Positions 49,495 to 58,472 are shown, counted from the stretch's first letter. The stretch: DNA of 64,000 bases from Gordonia zhenghanii (GCF_021738965.1 NZ_JAKKOQ010000008.1:124001-188000); one strand, 5' to 3'. The notes: generated by a model not told the origin, from the sequence alone. A program made the numbers and translations.

Positions 49495-49638
49495 ATCGAG
49501 CGGAGTCGAGATCCAGGTCTCGACTCCGCTCGACCAACGAAAAAAGCTCCGCTCGACCAACGAAAAAAGCTCCGCTCGACCAACGGGAAAAGCTCCGCTC
49601 GACCAACGAAAAAGACTCCGCGCGACCAGCGGGCGAGG
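49495..49638. repeat. 23-bp tandem repeat array with inverted-repeat head
   Basis: An inverted pair (GATCGAGCGGAGTCGAGATC and GGTCTCGACTCCGCTCGACC) is followed by five units of 23 bases beginning CTCCGCTCGACCAACGAAAA (49524-49638). It fills the whole space between converging fadD15 and pimB and stops at the pimB stop codon. Same core as the arrays at 39419 and 62950. Confidence 0.9.
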
Positions 49639-50760
49639 CTACAAGAGGCGCATCAGGCGGGCGGCCTGCTGCCGCCACTGCCAGTTGTCGACGATCCACG
49701 CGCGACCTTTCGCGCCCATCGACGCCGCCAGATCGGGGTCGAGCAGGATCGTCGTGATGGCCTGCGCCACCTGTGTGCGGTCCCGCCCGTCGACCACTGT
49801 CCCGGTCACTCCCTCACGGACGGTCTCGGGGGCTCCCCCGGAGTCGCCTGCGACGACGGGCACTCCGCTCGCTGAGGCTTCGAGAAATACGATGCCCAGT
49901 CCTTCGACGTCGAGCCCGCGCCCGCGCGTGCGGGTGGGCATCGCGAAGACGTCGGCCATGGCGTGGTGTGTGGGAAGTTCGTCGCCGGGCACCGACCCGG
50001 TGAACAGCACCGTGTCGGTCACCCCGACCTTCTCGGTCAACTCGCGCAGCCGATCGCCGTACGGTCCTCCTCCGACGATCACCAGTCGCGCGTCGGGCAC
50101 CTCCCGAAGGATCGACGGCCAGGCCTCGATCAATACGTCCTGCCCTTTGCGCGGCACCAGTCGAGACAGGCACACCACGACGGGCGCGTCACCGAGCCCG
50201 TAGCGCTCACGGAGCTCGGCGCGTCCCGCAGCGTCGGGAGCGAATCGGTCGGTGTCGACTCCGCACGGCACGTATTCGAGTGCGGCGTCACGACCGAATG
50301 CCGCAGCGAAACGGCCGCGCGTGTAGCGGCTGACGTAGGTGACGACGTCGGTGTGTCGACCGATGTAGCGCAGTACCTGCCGCGCGCCGGGGATCATCGA
50401 CCAACCGACCTCATGGCCGTGAGTGCTCGCGACGATACGTCGGGCGCCTGCCTTCCGCAGCCGCGGCCCGAGCACGGCGAGCGGCGCGGCCGCACCGAAC
50501 CAGACGGTGTCGACGTCGTTCTCGCGCACCAGTCGTGCGGCACGGCGAGCGACGAACGGCGTCGGCAGCATCAGTGACGTGCGGTGACGGACTATCCGGT
50601 AGGGCGCGGCCGCGTCGTAGGCGTCCGACCCCTTCCATTTCGGCGCGTACACGACGACGTTCTCCGGCGGCACGAAACGAAGCAGGTTTTCCAGGTACGA
50701 CTGGATCCCGCCGGCGCGCGGCGGGAAATCGTTCGTGACCAGCAGCGTCGTCCGCATCAT
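49639..50760 (-). CDS. pimB: Phosphatidylinositol monomannoside mannosyltransferase PimB'
   Basis: 373 aa GT4-family GDP-mannose enzyme adding the second mannose in PIM synthesis at the inner membrane face. LLVTNDFPPRAGGIQSYL acceptor loop, VPCGVDTDRF, CLSRLVPRKGQDVLIEAW (GDP-Man binding) and EGLGIVFLEASASGVPVV (EX7E). ATG at 50760 overlaps the upstream stop as ATGA. Rv2188c type. Confidence 0.94.
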   Translation of the reverse strand: MMRTTLLVTNDFPPRAGGIQSYLENLLRFVPPENVVVYAPKWKGSDAYDAAAPYRIVRHRTSLMLPTPFVARRAARLVRENDVDTVWFGAAAPLAVLGPRLRKAGARRIVASTHGHEVGWSMIPGARQVLRYIGRHTDVVTYVSRYTRGRFAAAFGRDAALEYVPCGVDTDRFAPDAAGRAELRERYGLGDAPVVVCLSRLVPRKGQDVLIEAWPSILREVPDARLVIVGGGPYGDRLRELTEKVGVTDTVLFTGSVPGDELPTHHAMADVFAMPTRTRGRGLDVEGLGIVFLEASASGVPVVAGDSGGAPETVREGVTGTVVDGRDRTQVAQAITTILLDPDLAASMGAKGRAWIVDNWQWRQQAARLMRLL

Positions 50761-52166
50761 CGGACCTGTGCGCGCAACCACTTCTGCCATTGCTTCACCA
50801 ACGCATTCTTGTCCTGGCCCACCGCGCTCTTCATGGCGGCGTCCATGGCGGGCGTGTCACCGCCGGAGGTCATCTTCCGGTACATGTCCTTCAACACCGG
50901 CTCGCCGTACTCGTCTGCGACGAAAGCCGAGAAAGACCACGCGCTCTGGTAGGCGACGCGGGCGGCGTCGCTGTCGACGGCGAAGTCCGAATCGACCGGC
51001 AACGACTTGGGGAGTCGGTTCGCTGCGACCTCGACGGCGAGGTCCGGTGCGGCGTCGATGAACTCGCGATACGTCCCCTTACGCCCCACATATTCGGGGA
51101 CGCCTTCGGTCAGCCACATCGGGGCGATCTCGGGTGTGGACAGTCGCGTCGCGACATGCATGAGTTCGTGCCGGAGGACGACGGCGAGAGCGGGTTCGGA
51201 CAAGTCGGCGGCGTTTGGGGACAGCACGATTCGCTGGCCGACGACCTGCTTCGCGCGCTTGTCGATTCGGGAGAACACCGTGGCTGCCGCCGCCACCGCG
51301 GTGTCGCCGGCAGCTGTGCGGGTCAGGCCCGCGAACTCGGCCTGATCGCCGGTCACGATCACTGCGGCCTTCTGCGGCCAGTCGTCGCCCCAGACCTCAC
51401 TGACGGCTGCGACGGCGCCTGGCATGATCTTCCGCGCCCGGTCCACCGTCTTGTCGGTCTTGCGATAGGACAGGATCGTCGACGTGCCGCCCGCGGTCCG
51501 GACGTCGACTGCGGCCAGCCCGCCGAACTCCCACGGGCCGATCTCGGCGGGCGCATCGGGTCCGATGGTCGTCGCCCGAGGGTCGAGAGCGACGGACCGG
51601 TCGCCGATCACCTTCCAGTCGTCGTCGTACCGCGCGAACGCCATGGTCTCGGTGAGCGTCACCTCCGGCTCGGCGATACCCGGCGTCGAGGCCCCACCTA
51701 ACGCATACGTCAGTTCCACCGGGGTCACCCACGTGTCGGTGGCGCCCGACTCCTCGACCTTCGCCGCGAGAGCGGGATTCACCTGCCATTCCGCGCCGCT
51801 GCTCGGGGCGACGCGGTAGGTGAACGAGGCGGCGACAAGCGGGCCTCCCCGCTTGTCACGGTCGACGCCGCGAGCGAACGCGTCCGTCATCGTGTGGAGT
51901 CGGTCGCGGAGTTCACGTGGCGCGGCGTCGTCGACGAGGGCGTCGACCGCCTCACGGTCTCCAGTGCGGACCACCGACGAGAGTTCGTCGAGGAGTGCCC
52001 CGACACCGTCGGTCCGCTGCTGCTCGAACGGGTTGAGTTGTGTGTGTGAGGCACTCACCGAAGTAGCGGTCGACGAGTCCGTCGGCTCCGAACAGGCGGT
52101 CGCCGTGCCCGCCGTCGCCACGACGAGGAGGACCGCGATCGCGGCCCCAACGCGGACGTCCCTCAC
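50757..52166 (-). CDS. Exported lipoprotein with gluzincin-type peptidase domain
   Basis: 469 aa. Signal peptide with probable lipobox ATAC (C25). C-terminal zinc-peptidase motif HELMH at 333-337 (AVVLRHELMHVATR) and a downstream Glu in LTEGVPEYVG (E354), as in MA-type gluzincins. Middle region resembles a beta-rich NTF2-like domain. Located between PimB' and the NlpC/P60 hydrolase, with zero-base spacing to the latter; envelope maintenance is the likely setting. Substrate unknown. Confidence 0.8.
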   Translation of the reverse strand: MRDVRVGAAIAVLLVVATAGTATACSEPTDSSTATSVSASHTQLNPFEQQRTDGVGALLDELSSVVRTGDREAVDALVDDAAPRELRDRLHTMTDAFARGVDRDKRGGPLVAASFTYRVAPSSGAEWQVNPALAAKVEESGATDTWVTPVELTYALGGASTPGIAEPEVTLTETMAFARYDDDWKVIGDRSVALDPRATTIGPDAPAEIGPWEFGGLAAVDVRTAGGTSTILSYRKTDKTVDRARKIMPGAVAAVSEVWGDDWPQKAAVIVTGDQAEFAGLTRTAAGDTAVAAAATVFSRIDKRAKQVVGQRIVLSPNAADLSEPALAVVLRHELMHVATRLSTPEIAPMWLTEGVPEYVGRKGTYREFIDAAPDLAVEVAANRLPKSLPVDSDFAVDSDAARVAYQSAWSFSAFVADEYGEPVLKDMYRKMTSGGDTPAMDAAMKSAVGQDKNALVKQWQKWLRAQVR

Positions 52167-53219
52167 TCAGTACCGTCGCGCGGAGTTGTACGGGCCTGCT
52201 TTGTCGATCGGCACCACGGCGACTGGAACACCGAACGTGGACGCGTGGACCACGAAGCCGTCGCCGACGTACATCCCGACGTGTGTGGCGTCCGGGTAGT
52301 AGATGACGAGGTCGCCGGGTTTGAGATCGTCGCGATCGACGGGCTTGCCGCCCGCGAGCTGCGCCTCGCTGGTACGCGGGAGGCTCTTGTGCGCCTGCTT
52401 GTACGCCCACAGCATCAGACCCGAGCAGTCGAACTGGTTCGGTCCGGTCGCGCCCCACACGTACGGGTCGCCGATCCGCGAGATCGCAGCCTGGACGGCC
52501 ACGAGTGCGGGCGAGGTCCCCTTGGCCACGGCCCTCGCGTCGAACTTGTACTTGGGGCCGCGGAGTGCGGCGAGTTGCTTGCCGGTCAGTGATTTGTAGA
52601 CAGCACGGATCCGAACGGCTTCGAGCTGAAGATCGGACTGCTTGGACTGTAGCTTTCCGCGCTGCTTCTCGGCGACGGCGACGGCATCGCTGGCCTCACG
52701 TGCAGCCTTGTCGGCGTTCGCCTTCGCCTCGCGCGTCTTGCGTGCGGTCGCCGCGATCGACTTCAGGTCCGCAGCGGACTGGCGCGACATGATCTCGAGT
52801 CCGGACATGTTGTCCAGCAGACCCTGCGGGGAGTCACTGACCAGCACCGCGTACAGGCGGTTGACGCGTGCTCCGCGGTAACTCGCACGGGCGAGGGCGT
52901 CGACCTTCTTCTGAGCGTCATCCATTTGCTCGGCCATCGAGTCGAGGCGCTTCGTCGCCTTCGCTGACGCCCGACGTTGGGTGACGACGATCTTGCGCTG
53001 CACGTCGTAATCGTGCTGGGCCTTGTTCATGGCCTCGGTCGTCTTCTCGGCGTCTCGGGAGAGTTCACGGTAGTGGGACAATATCTGACTCGCGCCGCTC
53101 TCCGGCTCCGCCGACGCCTCAGGCGCGATCGGCAGCACCGACATGGCCGCTGTCAGCACGACGCCGACGACGACCGCACCGGTCCCTCGTCTTCTGGCGC
53201 TTCGATTCGTCTTGTCCAC
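52167..53219 (-). CDS. NlpC/P60 peptidoglycan endopeptidase with coiled coil (RipC type)
   Basis: 350 aa, secreted. Signal peptide (VVVGVVLTAAMSVLP...ASA), a long PcsB-like coiled coil (about 45-210), then NlpC/P60 with C265 in FDCSGL, H313 in THVGMYVG and H325. All three catalytic residues are present. The coiled coil fits control by FtsEX in homologues (Rv2190c). GTG at 53219 has AAGGA seven bases before it. Followed immediately by the lipoprotein peptidase. Confidence 0.93.
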   Translation of the reverse strand: MDKTNRSARRRGTGAVVVGVVLTAAMSVLPIAPEASAEPESGASQILSHYRELSRDAEKTTEAMNKAQHDYDVQRKIVVTQRRASAKATKRLDSMAEQMDDAQKKVDALARASYRGARVNRLYAVLVSDSPQGLLDNMSGLEIMSRQSAADLKSIAATARKTREAKANADKAAREASDAVAVAEKQRGKLQSKQSDLQLEAVRIRAVYKSLTGKQLAALRGPKYKFDARAVAKGTSPALVAVQAAISRIGDPYVWGATGPNQFDCSGLMLWAYKQAHKSLPRTSEAQLAGGKPVDRDDLKPGDLVIYYPDATHVGMYVGDGFVVHASTFGVPVAVVPIDKAGPYNSARRY

Positions 53220-53307
53220 TACATGTTCCTTAATGCCGAACGGGCGGGCCACACGCGTTCGCGCATGACCCGCCCGGTTCTCAAGCTTTCACAATAGACG
53301 AGAACGC

Positions 53308-53877
53308 TCAGTAGCGGCGAATGCTCGTCACGCTCCAGTTCTTGACCTTGTCACGCTTGACGGGCACGCCCTCGGTCGAGGCGTGGACGAACATTCCGTT
53401 GCCCGCGTAGAGGCCAACGTGGCCGCCACCGTTGAACACGAGGACGTCGCCCGGTCGTGCAGCGGCGAGCGAGGCGATCGACTTGCCGCCGCCCATCTGG
53501 CCGTAGCTGTCACGCGGGATGGTCTTGCCTGCCTGCCGGTACGCCCACGAGGTGAGACCGGAGCAGTCGAACGCGCTGGGGCCGGAGGCGCCGTACACGT
53601 ACGGCGAGCCGATCTTCGACTCTGCGTAGTGCAACGCCTTCTTGGCGCGAACCTGCTGCGGAGTGCCGATCGGACCCTGCGGGTCGAACTTCGGCGCCTT
53701 CGGCAGAAGGTTGTCCGGGACGTCGAAATTGCCGATGCCGGGGATCTTGACGGGCGCTGCGTCTGCGGGGCCTGCGGCGAGTGCGAGCGATCCGCCGATG
53801 GCGATCGAGCCCGCGACTACCGCAGTCGTGGCAGCTTTACGGCCGGTGCCGGGCTTGTCCAAACGGTGTTTAGCCAC
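53308..53877 (-). CDS. Secreted NlpC/P60 endopeptidase under c-di-AMP riboswitch
   Basis: 189 aa: signal peptide (AVVAGSIAIGGSLALAAGPADA), a short linker, and an NlpC/P60 domain with C105 (FDCSGL), H153 (GGHVGLY) and H165 (VHAST), so catalytically complete. AAGGAG lies upstream of the start. Cleaves peptidoglycan stem peptides during growth. Its leader carries a ydaO-type element, a link frequently seen for actinobacterial wall hydrolases. Confidence 0.92.
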   Translation of the reverse strand: MAKHRLDKPGTGRKAATTAVVAGSIAIGGSLALAAGPADAAPVKIPGIGNFDVPDNLLPKAPKFDPQGPIGTPQQVRAKKALHYAESKIGSPYVYGASGPSAFDCSGLTSWAYRQAGKTIPRDSYGQMGGGKSIASLAAARPGDVLVFNGGGHVGLYAGNGMFVHASTEGVPVKRDKVKNWSVTSIRRY

Positions 53878-53897
53878 TGAACTTCTGTACTCCTTGT

Positions 53898-54088
53898 TGT
53901 CTCCCTGACCGCCGACCGGGTTAGCTGTCGGGTTCGGGCCGGAAGAAATGGCCCTACGCGTTCCCAGGACTGACTACCTGAGACCGCGATTCACCCCGAT
54001 TCGCCGGCGCGTTCTCACACGCCCTCGAAATGAAGTGGTTCCCCGGTTCGCCCCCGGAGGGTGGAGGCGATTAGGCGGTGACCCTCCG
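53898..54088 (-). promoter_or_regulatory. ydaO/yuaA cyclic-di-AMP riboswitch
   Basis: On the minus strand the order GGGGGCGAACCGGGGAACCA, GGGGTGAATCGCGG, GGTAG, GCGTAGGGCCATTTCTTCC and GCCCGAACCCGACAGCTAAC is the conserved ydaO consensus. It ends about 20 bases before the NlpC/P60 gene, leaving AAGGAG. In this class c-di-AMP turns expression off. A GC-rich hairpin (CCCCCAGCACAGGGGG) precedes the element around 54095-54112. Together with it, the 321 bases upstream of the gene are accounted for. Confidence 0.93.
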
Positions 54089-54198
54089 GGCATTCCCCCT
54101 GTGCTGGGGGATCACCCTGAGTGGAAAGTCTCGAAAAGATTACGAAACCCCGAGGCCGATGTCCACCAACCCCGGCACGAATGCGGAACGACGTCGTG

Positions 54199-54450
54199 TC
54201 AGACCGCACGGAGCCAGTCGCGTGACTCCGGGGCGAATCCGCCGTGACCTGCAGTGACACCGGCTAATGCACTGAGTGCCGTTTCGTCGGATATCAGCCC
54301 TGTGTCGACGAACACATCGACGGCATCGGCGATGTCCGATTCGGCCGACGACAAGACATCCCCGCTGGTAACAGGGTCGAACAACACCTGCATCATGCAT
54401 CCGTCGCACTCCCGATTACGTCCGGGACAGGTCCCGCAGTCGATCCGCAT
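54199..54450 (-). CDS. Small protein with N-terminal CxxC-x6-CxxC motif
   Basis: 83 aa. Starts MRIDCGTCPGRNRECDGCMM: C5, C8, C15 and C18, a four-cysteine set that could bind zinc or an Fe-S cluster. The rest is acidic and helical, ending DWLRAV. AGAGG lies upstream. It is divergent from the DnaQ-UvrC gene. Family not recognised with certainty; a homologue beside Rv2191-like genes is expected in mycolata. Confidence 0.7.
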   Translation of the reverse strand: MRIDCGTCPGRNRECDGCMMQVLFDPVTSGDVLSSAESDIADAVDVFVDTGLISDETALSALAGVTAGHGGFAPESRDWLRAV

Positions 54451-54713
54451 TGTGATCCGCCTCTCATTTGATGTTCGTTGGCACGTTCCGCGACGTCGGC
54501 CGCTGCCCGGCGTGTCACGGCGAAGCCGTTTCTCTCGACCTCGGGTGCAGACTACGAATCACCTCCGACAATCTGAGGTCGAGCGATTCGGGCGACTGCC
54601 GTCGGACCGAACCGGTCGTGGTCGGGAGGCGTGCCTGTCGGGGGTCCCGCCTACGGTGCAGGCCATGACTGGTGCAGACCACGACCGGGTGTCGACCATT
54701 GCCTGGTATCGAC

Positions 54714-54767
54714 CATGACCAGATGTTCAACCATGACCAGGTGTTCAAGCATGACCAGGTGCGCCTC
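54714..54767 (+). repeat. Three 18-bp direct repeats up to the start of the DnaQ-UvrC gene
   Basis: CATGACCAGATGTTCAAC, CATGACCAGGTGTTCAAG and CATGACCAGGTGCGCCTC follow without gaps and end exactly at the ATG (54768). Looser copies extend upstream to 54664. The period is six codons, so it could also be translated from an upstream start as HDQxFx repeats. The remainder of the 317-base divergent spacer (54451-54767) shows no gene. Confidence 0.75.
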
Positions 54768-56561
54768 ATGACGGGGGTGCAGGTCCCGACCGGAGGACAA
54801 CTGTCGTTCGCGGACCTGGACGACGACGAGTTCGCGGACCGATCTTTGTTCGAGACGACCCTCGTCGTCGTCGACCTCGAGACCACCGGCGGCAGCTCGG
54901 ACGCAGATGTGATCACCGAGATCGGCGCCGTCAAGATCCGGGGCGGCGAGGTCCTCGGCGAGTTCGCCACCCTCGTCGACCCCGGCCGGGAGATCCCGCC
55001 GCAGATCGTCGCTCTCACCGGAATCACCACTGCGATGACCTACGACGCTCCGCCGATAGAAGAGGTGCTGCCCGCTTTCGCCGAGTTCGCACGCGGTTCT
55101 GTTCTCGTCGCGCACAACGCGCGCTTCGACATCGCTTTCCTCCGTAAGGCCGCGGGACGAATGAATCTGCCGTGGCCGTTCACGACGTCGCTGTGCACCG
55201 TGGCGATGGCTCGACGCATCCTCACTCGGGAGGAGGCTCCGAGCGTGAAGCTGTCGGCGTTGGCCGAACTGTTCGACGTCTCGGTGCGCCCGACCCACCG
55301 CGCCCTCGACGACGCCCGCGCGACCGTCGACGTGTTCCATCGACTCCTCGAGCGTGTCGGGAACCGCGGTGTGCACACCTATCGGGATCTCACCGAGTAT
55401 CTGCCGCGCGCGACTCCAGCAATGCGCGCGAAGCGTTCGATGGCCTCCGGTCTACCGCGACGGCCAGGCGTCTATCTGTTTCGCGGACCGGGAGACGAAG
55501 TCCTCTATGTCGGCACTGCGGTCGACCTTCGACGTCGCGTCGCGTCGTACTTCTCCGGCGGGGACACCCGGGCTCGCATCGGCGAGATGGTGTCGCTGGC
55601 CGAACGAGTCGAACACGTGGAGTGCGCGCACGACCTGGAGGCAGGGGTACGCGAGCTCACCCTCCTCGCCGCACACAAGCCCAGTTACAACCGTCGTTCA
55701 CGCAACGCGCACCGGGGATGGTGGATCAATCTCAGCCGGGAACGATTCCCCCGCCTGTCTGTCAGCCGCTCGCCGGCGCCGGACGCTATCGGTCCGGTGC
55801 ACAGCCGGACGGTGGCCGCCGACATCGCCGACGTCATCAGCGCAGCGTCCGGCCTGCGCAGTTGCACACAGAGTCTCAGACGAGCCGACCATCATTGGTG
55901 CCCCGGCGACGAGTCCGCTGTCGGACTCCCCGATCCGCTCGTCGCGCGGCTCCCCGGCCTGTGCCATGCGGCGAGCGACCGGCCGCAGACCCTGCCGGAC
56001 TATCTGTGCCGGGTCGAGGCCGCTCGCGCGCTGATGGCCGGGCGCTCCGACGTCCTGCTCACCGATCTCTACCGGCGGCTGCAGTACCTCGCCGACTCGC
56101 GGCGCTTCGAGTCGGCCGCCCGTGCGCGGGACCGCCTCTCCTCCACGGTCGACGCCCTCGCACGGTGTCAGCGCCTCGCGGCGGTCGCTCGCATACGTGA
56201 GTTGGTCGTCGCGCGTCCGGACGGGACGGGCGGATGGAACGTCAGTGTGGTCCGTTACGGACGGCTCGCCGGTGCTGCGCACGCACAACGCGGAGTCGCA
56301 CCCGTGCCGGTGATCGAGACGACCGTCGCAGCCGCGAAGACCGTGCTCGCTCCGGAGGACGACGGCCCGCTCGGTGGGGCTCCTGCCGAAGAAGTCGCAC
56401 TCGTCCAACGGTGGATCGCCGAGCCCGGCGCACGGCTGGTGAGCACGACCGAACCCCTGGAGTCGCCGATCGGATCCGCGCAGCGATGGACTGAATTCTC
56501 ACTCGCGGCTCGTCGAGCCCGAGACGAGCCCGGGCCGGCCCCGGCTAGAGTTGGGGCATGA
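54768..56561 (+). CDS. DnaQ-like exonuclease fused to UvrC-like GIY-YIG nuclease (Rv2191 type)
   Basis: 597 aa. Part 1 is a DEDDh 3'-5' exonuclease: VVVDLETTGG, VAHNARFDIAFLR and HRALDDARATVDV. Part 2 from about residue 235 is a GIY-YIG domain, PGVYLFRGPGDEVLYVGTA with RRRVASYF, then a UVR-like helical hairpin (YLADSRRFESAARARDRL). It lacks the UvrC RNase H-like C-terminal nuclease and HhH. Suggests a repair nuclease acting with or like Cho. The ATG at 54768 begins MTGVQVPTGGQLSFADLD as in homologues. Overlaps the RAM gene by ATGA. Confidence 0.92.
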   Translation: MTGVQVPTGGQLSFADLDDDEFADRSLFETTLVVVDLETTGGSSDADVITEIGAVKIRGGEVLGEFATLVDPGREIPPQIVALTGITTAMTYDAPPIEEVLPAFAEFARGSVLVAHNARFDIAFLRKAAGRMNLPWPFTTSLCTVAMARRILTREEAPSVKLSALAELFDVSVRPTHRALDDARATVDVFHRLLERVGNRGVHTYRDLTEYLPRATPAMRAKRSMASGLPRRPGVYLFRGPGDEVLYVGTAVDLRRRVASYFSGGDTRARIGEMVSLAERVEHVECAHDLEAGVRELTLLAAHKPSYNRRSRNAHRGWWINLSRERFPRLSVSRSPAPDAIGPVHSRTVAADIADVISAASGLRSCTQSLRRADHHWCPGDESAVGLPDPLVARLPGLCHAASDRPQTLPDYLCRVEAARALMAGRSDVLLTDLYRRLQYLADSRRFESAARARDRLSSTVDALARCQRLAAVARIRELVVARPDGTGGWNVSVVRYGRLAGAAHAQRGVAPVPVIETTVAAAKTVLAPEDDGPLGGAPAEEVALVQRWIAEPGARLVSTTEPLESPIGSAQRWTEFSLAARRARDEPGPAPARVGA

Positions 56562-56836
56562 TCACCGCCATCGTTCTCATCGGGGCCGACATCCACCAGA
56601 TTCCCGAGACCGCGCAGGCGGTCGCCAATATCCCCGGCGTCACCGAGGTCTACTCGTGTGCGGGCGACGTCGATCTGATCGCCAAGGTGAGAGTCCGCGA
56701 CCACGACGAGATCGCCGACGTCGTCACCGGTCGGATCAACCGACTTCCAGGCGTGCGCACCAGCGCGACCCATATCGCGTTCCGCAGTTATGCGAGCGCA
56801 GAGGTCGACGGCGGATTCTCCATCGGCGAGGACTGA
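56558..56836 (+). CDS. Stand-alone Lrp/AsnC ligand-binding (RAM) domain protein
   Basis: 92 aa, all RAM domain: ITAIVLIGADIHQIPETAQA, VTEVYSCAGDVDLIAKVRV and RTSATHIAFRSY. The DNA-binding half of Lrp is missing, as usual in this subfamily. Likely senses an amino acid, and is sited next to trpD. ATGA overlap with the upstream gene, but also a TAGAGT (56546-56551) six bases before its ATG, so a separate leaderless mRNA is possible. Confidence 0.9.
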   Translation: MITAIVLIGADIHQIPETAQAVANIPGVTEVYSCAGDVDLIAKVRVRDHDEIADVVTGRINRLPGVRTSATHIAFRSYASAEVDGGFSIGED

Positions 56837-56846
56837 CCCCGTCGGC

Positions 56847-57902
56847 TCAGGCCAGTTCGTGACTCAGAGCTGACCAGTCGTCGAGGAGTCGGGCAGCGGC
56901 TCCGCCGTCGATGATCGCTTCGACTCGCTCGACTGCTGCCCGCAGCGCAGCGAGCAGACCTGCGTCGTCGTACAGCGCGGTCTGCTCGTACGCGACGATC
57001 GCAGCCGCGGCGTTCACCACGACAGCGTCGCGCACGGCCCCGCGTGTCCCGGCGAGCAGGTCGCGAGCGATCTGCGCGTTCACCGTGGCGTCGCCGCCTT
57101 GCAGTGCGCTCAGTTCGACGAATTCGATGCCGAGCTCCCGCGGGTCGATCGACAGTCGCCGAACCTGACCGTCGACCACCTGCCACGCGGACGAGGTCGT
57201 GGTCGTCGTGATCTCGTCGAGGCCGTCGTCGCCGCGCACCACCAGCACCCGGTTGCCGCGTTCGGCGAACGCCTGCGCCAGAACGGGGGCGAGATCGTCG
57301 AAGGCGCACCCGATGAGACCGGCGGCGGGCGCCGCCGGGTTCGTCAACGGGCCCAGAACGTTGAACACGGTCGGGATGCCGATCTCCTTGCGCGGCGGAC
57401 CGGTGAAGCGGAACGCGGGATGGAACACCGGCGCGAAACAGAAGCCGATCCCGATCTTCGCCACGCATTCGGTCACCGCGTCCGGACCGAGCGTGATGTC
57501 GACCCCGAGCGCTTCGAGGACGTCCGCCCCGCCGCTCTTGGACGACGCCGCACGGTTGCCGTGTTTGACCACCGCGATCCCCGCGGCCGCCACGACGATC
57601 GACGTCATCGTCGAGATGTTGACGGTGTGCGACCGGTCGCCGCCGGTTCCGACGATGTCTACTGCCTCACCGGGCAACGTGATCCGGTTCGCCATCGCCA
57701 ACATGGTGTCCGAGAGACCACGGAGTTCGGCAGGCGCCGCGCCCTTCATCTTGATGCCGACGCCGAACGCGGCGACCTGCGCTCCGGTCGCCGCGTCGGA
57801 CATGATCTCGCGCATCGCCCACGCAGCCTCCTCCGCCGTCAAGTCGACACCGTCTGTTGCCTTGCCGAGGATCTGCGGCCATGTGTGTTCCGGGATGCTC
57901 AC
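56847..57902 (-). CDS. trpD: Anthranilate phosphoribosyltransferase
   Basis: Second step of tryptophan synthesis, adding phosphoribose from PRPP to anthranilate; 351 aa. [18 protein letters not shown] (PRPP loop GTGGD), [31 protein letters not shown] and [12 protein letters not shown] at 57902 chosen: TAGTCT lies seven bases before it (leaderless layout). A GTG eight codons upstream would lie within that -10. Alone, not in a trp operon. Confidence 0.94.
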   Translation of the reverse strand: MSIPEHTWPQILGKATDGVDLTAEEAAWAMREIMSDAATGAQVAAFGVGIKMKGAAPAELRGLSDTMLAMANRITLPGEAVDIVGTGGDRSHTVNISTMTSIVVAAAGIAVVKHGNRAASSKSGGADVLEALGVDITLGPDAVTECVAKIGIGFCFAPVFHPAFRFTGPPRKEIGIPTVFNVLGPLTNPAAPAAGLIGCAFDDLAPVLAQAFAERGNRVLVVRGDDGLDEITTTTTSSAWQVVDGQVRRLSIDPRELGIEFVELSALQGGDATVNAQIARDLLAGTRGAVRDAVVVNAAAAIVAYEQTALYDDAGLLAALRAAVERVEAIIDGGAAARLLDDWSALSHELA

Positions 57903-57909
57903 GCCTTTC

Positions 57910-57915
57910 AGACTA
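57910..57915 (-). promoter_or_regulatory. -10 box of a leaderless trpD transcript
   Basis: TAGTCT on the minus strand, seven bases before the GTG at 57902. Confidence 0.5.
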
Positions 57916-57928
57916 TCGACCCCCACGA

Positions 57929-58378
57929 CTATCGATCACGTGGGACGTCGAGGACGGCCCACCCGACGCTGACGCCGCCACTGCGCGAGGCGAGGCTCGC
58001 GATACGCGAGCGCTCCTGCGACACCGTCCGCGCATCAACCCTCTGTATCCGCGACAGCGAGACGGGCGCCAGGGCCGGATCCACATCCGGATCGGCGTCG
58101 AGTCTCGCCGTCTCGACGTACCCCTCCCGCGCGGCAGACGCGGCTGCTGAAGCAGCAAGCGACTCCGGCACCGCGATCAAATGGCGTAGAACCACAGGGA
58201 CGTCCGACGCGAAGCCCGCCGCGCCCAGCACCGACGACGTCGCAGCAGTGTCGTCGTCACTGCGGACCATGACGACGAGGTCGCCATCGTCCACGGCAGC
58301 GATCCGCGTCTGCGGCCGGCCGCGCCGAAACCGTCCCGCGATCCGCCCCCACACGCCGCCGCCTGTGTCAGTGCTCAT
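57929..58378 (-). CDS. Conserved hypothetical protein
   Basis: 149 aa from the ATG at 58378 ([17 protein letters not shown]). Contains [20 protein letters not shown], an alpha/beta segment reminiscent of RraB-like domains, then an Ala-rich helix and [14 protein letters not shown]. No signal or membrane helix. Between trpD and ctaE, divergent from ctaE. Function unknown. Confidence 0.65.
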   Translation of the reverse strand: MSTDTGGGVWGRIAGRFRRGRPQTRIAAVDDGDLVVMVRSDDDTAATSSVLGAAGFASDVPVVLRHLIAVPESLAASAAASAAREGYVETARLDADPDVDPALAPVSLSRIQRVDARTVSQERSRIASLASRSGGVSVGWAVLDVPRDR

Positions 58379-58472
58379 GAGAACGAGCAAACCACGTCCG
58401 ACCGACCCCGAGAACGGACACGCCGGAGCCCGATCCAGGTACCCCTCCTACCTGCGCGGTAAGCGGGCAGGA

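Noticed and set aside
49524-49638. CRISPR-like 23-bp repeats
   Set aside because: Repeats are contiguous with no spacers.
54468-54668. 66-aa plus-strand ORF with Cys/Arg content
   Set aside because: No ribosome site, no conservation clue, lies in the divergent promoter spacer.
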